A stretch of DNA of 64,000 nucleotides from NCBI GenBank assembly GCA_025449115.1, contig JAHLKC010000036.1, forward strand, positions 62,001-126,000, in the 5' to 3' direction. The DNA is from Chytridium lagenaria. Its lineage: Eukaryota; Chytridiomycota; Chytridiomycetes; Chytridiales; Chytridiaceae. The notes below the pieces were generated by a model, which worked only from the letters and a program-made list of their open reading frames with translations, ran no database searches and was not told the origin of the DNA. The translations under genes were made by a program, and so were the position numbers. Below are positions 59,121 through 64,000 of the stretch, in pieces (the stretch's first letter is position 1; each line of letters starts with the position of its first letter).

Positions 59121-60600
59121 ATGTCATCATTGGATGTCCAGTACCTGCTTGCTCGCGTCACTGAGCTGGAGCAACAGGTAACCCATCTGAACAACCATGT
59201 TAGAGCCTGTGAATTGAGATGGGGTGCCACTCGCTTCACTGAGCTGGAGCAACAGGTAACCCATCTGAACAACCATGTTAGAGCCTGTGAATTGAGACGG
59301 GGCGCCACTCGCTTCACTGAGCTGGAGCAACAGGTAACCCATCTGAACAACCATGTTAGAGCCCGTGAATTTAGATGGGGCGCCAGAGTGGTTGAACAGG
59401 ACGAGAGGATAGAAAAGGTTGAGAAGGGGGAGTTGAGATGGGGCGCCAGAGTGGTTGAACAGGACGAGAGGATAGAAAAGGTTGAGAAGGGGGAGTTGAG
59501 ATTGGGCGCCAGAGTGGTTGAACTGGAAGAGAGGATGGAAAAGGTTGAGAAGGGGGAGTTGAGAGGTGAAGTCAAAAAGACTAGACAGCAAAAGGGGAGG
59601 AAGGGTACGAGGCCATCACCCCCTAGCCCAGTTGCACCATCTCGAGCGAAAACACCACCTCGATCGAAAACGCCGCCCCCTCGACCTTGGTTAGAGGTTC
59701 TCAAGCCTCATATGACTCCAAATGGACCCAAATACCTTGAGTTGCAGGGTCGGATGAAGCTTGAGGAAATTGCGAGAAAATTTGGAGAGGACGGGGTGTT
59801 ACCATATCGAGAGTGGGCCCGATTTGTAGCGAGGGTGAAGGAGGTTGTTGCTTTGAAATGGGTGAAGGGGTTGGAGATGGAGGATTTTTTGAAGGGGGAG
59901 GTTGATGATGGGGAGAGGATGCGGGGACGGAAGAGGAATCGCGAAGGGGATTTGGAGAATGTAGGGCGGGGGGTGGTAGCTCGAAGAAAAGTAGTAGCGT
60001 GGCGCGGGGAACGAGGTCGACTGCAAGAGGGGAGAGCGTGTCAAGGCAAAGAAAGAAGAAACTTACTGAAGACACCACGGAATTATCGGATGACGAGAAC
60101 GAGGGGGAGGTTGGAAGAGGGGTGGGAGGTTGCGAGCTCGATCAATGAGCATTGGTGGGTACTATGAGGGTGGGAACCAGCAGCGACGGGGCCGATCACG
60201 AGGTCCGGTTTACAAGGAACCCGACACGGATCTCGACCCGCCTACCCGCAGTAAAAGCCGTGAACGATCTGCGAGCCTCGGTCATCCCAGCGGCACTCCT
60301 TCTGGAAGCCGCTCTCGCTCTCGTTCTCGCGCTCGCAGCAGGCAGCCTTCTCCTTCCCATCCCCAAATATCAGAGGACCCTACGACGGCATCGGCCATGG
60401 ACCTCCGACCTCCTCGTCGCGTTTGCTCAACCTGCAAAACATTCATGTCTACGAAATGGATGCCCCATACGGAGAGCGGGAGGATGTTATGCGTCAAGTG
60501 CTTTTTGAATAGGAGAAGGGAGGGTGGGGAGGTGGTTTCAGCGACGTGGCAGGAGTTTGGGAAGGAGCGGTCAAGGTCGAGGTCAAGAGGGAGACAATGA
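59121..60600 (+). CDS. Tandem-repeat coiled-coil protein with C-terminal GATA-like zinc finger
   Basis: Start ATG 59121. Two DNA-level tandem arrays: three copies of 78 bp (about 59161-59380, unit TELEQQVTHLNNHVRACELR) and three copies of 63 bp (about 59386-59570, unit RVVEQDERIEKVEKGELRWG). Both keep a coiled-coil heptad. A Pro/Lys-rich hinge follows, then a helical domain (PKYLELQGRMKLEEIARKFG, PYREWARFVARVKEVV). The frame changes near 59950-60130, after which an RS-rich segment leads to CSTCKTFMSTKW...GRMLCVKC, a C-x2-C-x18-C-x2-C finger of GATA type, and an Arg/Ser tail ending at 60600. In the uncorrected sequence the first frame stops at 60167. Likely a nuclear protein; function unknown. 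Confidence 0.65.
59161..59570 (+). repeat. In-frame minisatellite, 3 x 78 bp then 3 x 63 bp
   Basis: Copies within each array differ at only a few bases, showing recent expansion or ongoing homogenisation. Unit lengths are multiples of three and leave the frame open. Confidence 0.9.
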
Positions 60601-60978
60601 GATCATGGTATTTGGACGTATGTTTTTTTTGAGGTTGAATGTTGCGTACTGCGAATGTGATGACGAGACTCATGTGTGCGGAAAGATTTTTGCTTATGGT
60701 GTAGTGTGTTTTTGGCGTGAGGCATATCATATGTGGCTTGTATGAGGATGATGTTAATTAAGCGGCTTTGCGAATCTCAATCTTTTCATATGTAAATAAA
60801 CGTATTCCATTTTCTTTGTCGGCGAATGAAGATACAATCGATGATTGCGCGACTAATTCTGTTCAAATTGTGTGTTATGGAGGCATTTAAGAACAGAACG
60901 TAACAATTGCATAAAAAGGGACGGTCATCGTTAAGCGAAAAACTGACAGTTCGCTAGATTCGAGAGCAATAATCTACG
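60601..60978. other. Short intergenic gap
   Basis: Nothing recognised beyond 3' and 5' flanks. Confidence 0.5.
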
Positions 60979-62602
60979 ATGGCAGAATTGGATTATATTA
61001 GGTATTATTTAGACAAGAGTGTCTTCGAAGACTAGAGATTTTGGAGGGGTTGGTGCTGCATGCGAAAGAGAGCGATGGTTCTCTGCAGGGTTCGGATACT
61101 TGTCCGTTGTTGGAGAACAAGGACTCACCGCTAGAAGAAAGGGATTCAACGCATTCCGATTCTTCGATGCAATCAGATACTTCACTTTCTCAGGAGACAC
61201 CATCGGAGGCTTACATGATGACGCGGGGATCTTTAAAGGCGCTTCCTGTGGCGGGGGCCGCCGCGGCTCCTGTGAAGGCAATGGAAACGCCGTCACCCGT
61301 CACAGTGAATTTAGACGGTAAAGGATCCGTCGAGATAATTGCCTGGCCAGTGAAAAAACGCCTCTCGAGTGTTTTGACATACCTCAACCCGAAGGAAAAG
61401 GCTAGACTGAATGACCTTGCGAGGACTCTATTTCAAAAGTACTTTCCTGGGCACAATGTAATTGATGTCGTCTCTACACGGGGAAAGTTGGAAAGGGTTG
61501 GAATTCCGCTATCTCTTGAAGGCCCTTTCATGATGCAGATCATGGAATGGATGAAGGAGGACTCAATTATTTCTCAAGCACCGTCTTTCTTACACCCGCC
61601 GAATCCCCCTTACTTGGAAACCATTATACCACCACATCAGCTCCTGAACCGCCCGTATCATCTTCAAATGCTTCTATTGCCGTATCCGTTGGTACCGCCA
61701 TTGCTGCGGAGCCTCCCCCATGGGACTCTGGGCCTGCGGGTGCTGCTGGCAGCTGGAAACGTCAGGCAGCCGCTATTGCTGCATCAATGGCGGTAGAAGA
61801 TAGCAATAGTGTAGTTGTGGATGATGAACAATTACATCCAGCCGCCAAGAGGAGACGCGCAAGGTCTTCGATAGTGGAGCTTGGGAGAGTGTCTCCAGTG
61901 AAGACTCTAGCACCCCATCGACGAAGGGTTTCTGCCGTCCGAGGACCCATCAGGACACGAAGAAAAAGGTCGCCTTCACCTGAACGAGAGATTGAAGAGG
62001 AGGAGGCGACGGTGACATCGTCACAGGTTGTTTCTACGCAGCGCCGGCCACAAGCCCCTACACCTCCACCTCCACCACCTCCACCACCAGCTCCTACACT
62101 TCCAGCTCCACCCCCACCTCCATCCACTCAGTCCGTCGCAAGAACCGCGTCTGCAAATGCATCCAAGTCAACTCTTACCGTCCATACTATTCCGAGAAAA
62201 ATACGTCCCCGCCCTTCCAGGTCTTCCAACACAACCACTCCCTTTCGTTGAAATCTCGACTGTTCCCACAAGCACAGTTTCACTTATTTCCGAACCTACC
62301 ATTACCTTAAACCCTACCATCAACGCTAGCCCCACCACAAAGTCAAAGCCCACCATCGGTCCGCTACTAAGCAATGTCGCGTCTGCATGACAACAAGCAC
62401 TTCTAAATTCTTAGCGCACCCCTATGAAGGAGGACAGAATTTATTGTGTATCTCGTGTTTTAGAAAGAAGCGGTGGCTTAAGGGTGGGGATCGGGGAAGG
62501 AAGAATACGCCTACTTTGGTTACCTGTGGGAATGGGAGGAGGATTGGGGTTGTTAAACGACTGGAGAATAGAGAGAGTGTGGGGGAGTGGGCGGGGAAGT
62601 AG
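60979..62602 (+). CDS. Disordered nuclear-type protein with GATA-like zinc finger
   Basis: Start ATG 60979 (MAELDYIRYYLDKSVFED). The frame then shifts once (about 61030, one base missing), giving LEILEGLVLHAKESDGS and a Ser/Glu-rich segment. A helical domain follows: YLNPKEKARLNDLARTLFQK and then RVGIPLSLEGPFMMQIMEWM. After another shift near 61560 come Ala/Pro-rich sequence, basic clusters (AAKRRRARSS, RTRRKRSPSP), and a polyproline run (62066-62100). After further shifts near 62220 and 62375 comes QCRVCMTTSTSKF...NLLCISCFRKKR, a C-x2-C-x20-C-x2-C finger near 62379-62462. The order helical domain, basic or proline-rich region, zinc finger parallels the gene upstream, so the two are probably paralogues. 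Confidence 0.55.
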
Positions 62603-62801
62603 ACGGGGTTGTAGAATTTTACTCCGGAGACTTGTAGAATTGAATTGGGGAATGGTGGGGTGCCGAAGTGAATTATGGGTTGAAGTTTGCGGGGACGGCA
62701 TATGCAGAGTGATTTAATTCACCTTTTTTATGTGCTCATTTTTTTTATCACCCTGGAATGACACTAATATTTATAAATTCTCTTCTTATTCTAGTCTTGT
62801 G

Positions 62802-63029
62802 ATGCAACACGAACCGAATTACACGCAATTGAGGCCTGAACATCGGATCACGATCAAGAAGATGGTGATGGGGTGGATGAAGCGGTATATGGAGGAGGAG
62901 ATGATGGAGCGGTTTAAGGTTGCAATGACACCTGGTGTGAATCGGCGATATGTTCCTGCTAGCCTTGAGCAAAAGTTTTTGGATTGGGTGGAGGTGGAGG
63001 TAACGCCTAAAGCTGTGATGTTTGCTTGA
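62802..63029 (+). CDS. Small protein or terminal exon related to the helical domain of the two preceding genes
   Basis: 75 codons from ATG 62802. The sequence (QLRPEHRITIKKMVMGWMKR, then NRRYVPASLEQKFLDWVEVE) shares the pattern Pro-x-x-[KR], long helix, then a [VI]-P-x-SLE-x-x-F-x-x-[IW]... segment with the domain in the gene before it (RVGIPLSLEGPFMMQIMEWM). It is preceded by TTATTCTAG, a plausible splice acceptor, so it may be an exon of a larger transcript and not a free-standing gene. Confidence 0.45.
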   Translation: MQHEPNYTQLRPEHRITIKKMVMGWMKRYMEEEMMERFKVAMTPGVNRRYVPASLEQKFLDWVEVEVTPKAVMFA

Positions 63030-64000
63030 AAGGTATGTTTACTTTTATTATTGTTTATCTGGGAAGGGGAGAGATACGTTTAGGTGATATCCTTTGTCTG
63101 ATGAAGGCACTGTTTAATTTTCTTTTCTTTGGCCATAAGATTATGTGTGTGTGGTCATTTACTTTGCTTTGTCTCGACGATTAGTTAGTACGGTACACCG
63201 TCTTTCTTTTTTTATTGAGACGGTATTTTTATCGTGAAATCTTTCTTTCTCTCTATCTGTTATATATATTAACCATTACATATGATGCTCCAGGTCTTTA
63301 AGGTGTTTATTCCACCTTAATTTCGCTTGTTTTTGATGGATGTTGCCATAAACACGGAATATTTCAAAATGACGCGTATAATTCTAATTTATGTAAATAT
63401 TTCATTCTTCAGTAAGTGTTGAAGTTGAAATGATTCAAAGTACAAAAATAGCCAAAGAAAGTTCTTTTATCGAAGAAACGAGAGAAGGAGGTAGTAAGGT
63501 AAATGATTGGCTGGATGAGTATACAACAATAACATTCTTTGCGTTCCAGACACCACCGTGTTCGAACGTTTCAAACTTTTTGTATCTTAATCCTTTTACG
63601 TAACCGTCCATTCATTTATTCATCCATCCATCCATCCATCCAATCTATCCACCCATTCATCTGTAGCCTTCTTCACTCTCCATACCCTTGCAAGTGAAAA
63701 ACCTTTCCCAACGAGCCACTGAAGAGTGACGCCACAGAGAGAAACTTAGCTGAGGTAAGCATTGTTCCTACCTCACAATACTGCGTAATGGTGGTATACA
63801 CAGAAAGGAGGGGGGCGAATGCGTTGTGCGCAGGGCTTCCTCTCAAATTTGCCCCCATTTTTTATCTTCCCCTTCTGGCAACAGAAAATTCCAACTCTCG
63901 TTTTCTTGCTTTTCAGTGTTGAGCCTAAGACGGAAACGAGCTCTTCCTCATTCCCTTGATCTTCACCACTGTCTACTGTTGCTTGCATCCGAGCTAGTTG
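63030..64000. other. Intergenic DNA; possible 5' end of a gene leaving the window on minus
   Basis: An (ATCC)n run lies at 63621-63641. On the minus strand an ATG at 63988 opens 71 codons (MQATVDSGEDQGNEEELVSV). Nothing confirms that this is a gene. Confidence 0.35.

Noticed and set aside
59111..59704. Minus-strand repeat frame of 197 codons
   Set aside because: Mirror of the tandem repeats; the plus frame has the coiled-coil pattern and continues into a plausible protein.
63401..63700. Possible CRISPR-like or tandem array from the repeated ATCC
   Set aside because: It is a plain tetranucleotide microsatellite, like those at 12633, 53401 and 57494.
1..64000. tRNA or rRNA genes
   Set aside because: I looked for T-loop GGTTCGA-type motifs with matching stems and for 5S-like blocks and found none convincing; a covariance-model scan would settle this.

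Overview
The window reads as nuclear DNA of an early-diverging, probably zoosporic (chytrid-like) fungus. That is inference from gene content: Gcn4-type bZIP factors, a histidine-brace copper oxygenase (LPMO-like), an aspartic protease with a transmembrane anchor, a plant/animal-type thiol dioxygenase, a CYRI (FAM49) homologue with Rho GTPases, and a TIR-domain protein. Genes have many short GT-AG introns (about 40-300 nt), some with TACTAAC-like branch sites, and intergenic DNA is AT-rich with ATCC/GGAT microsatellites. No rRNA, tRNA or CRISPR was recognised.

Layout. 0-4.4 kb: gene-poor, with a degenerate direct repeat and a broken PIF/Harbinger end. 4.4-15.1 kb: two Gcn4-like bZIP genes in tandem, a DNAJC4-like J-domain membrane protein broken by frame changes, and a PCO/ADO-type thiol dioxygenase; TGASTCA (Gcn4/AP-1) sites cluster here. 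16.2-25.5 kb: four intron-rich genes of unknown function. 26.3-30.2 kb: a membrane-anchored aspartic protease whose cytoplasmic tail repeats a short motif five times. 31.5-40.5 kb: two adjacent minus-strand genes, a large helical repeat protein and a TIR / zinc / coiled-coil protein, which share a C-terminal module. 40.7-44.5 kb: a hAT-type element with 8-bp target duplication, split by a complete two-gene PIF/Harbinger element. 45.3-49.4 kb: a single-pass SAM-domain protein and an LPMO-like protein. 51.6-58.5 kb: Rho GTPase, CYRI homologue and a second Rho GTPase, an apparent Rac/actin module. 59.1-63.0 kb: repeat and GATA-like zinc-finger proteins that look related to each other.

A caution that affects many entries: at least a dozen genes change reading frame at or beside a short homopolymer, most often as if one base were missing. 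Conserved genes (CYRI, the second Rho) are intact. I read most of these as sequence errors, not pseudogenes, and give coordinates so they can be tested. The strongest leads for new biology are the TIR gene with its repeat-protein neighbour (31.5-40.5 kb) and the Rho-CYRI-Rho cluster (51.6-58.5 kb).
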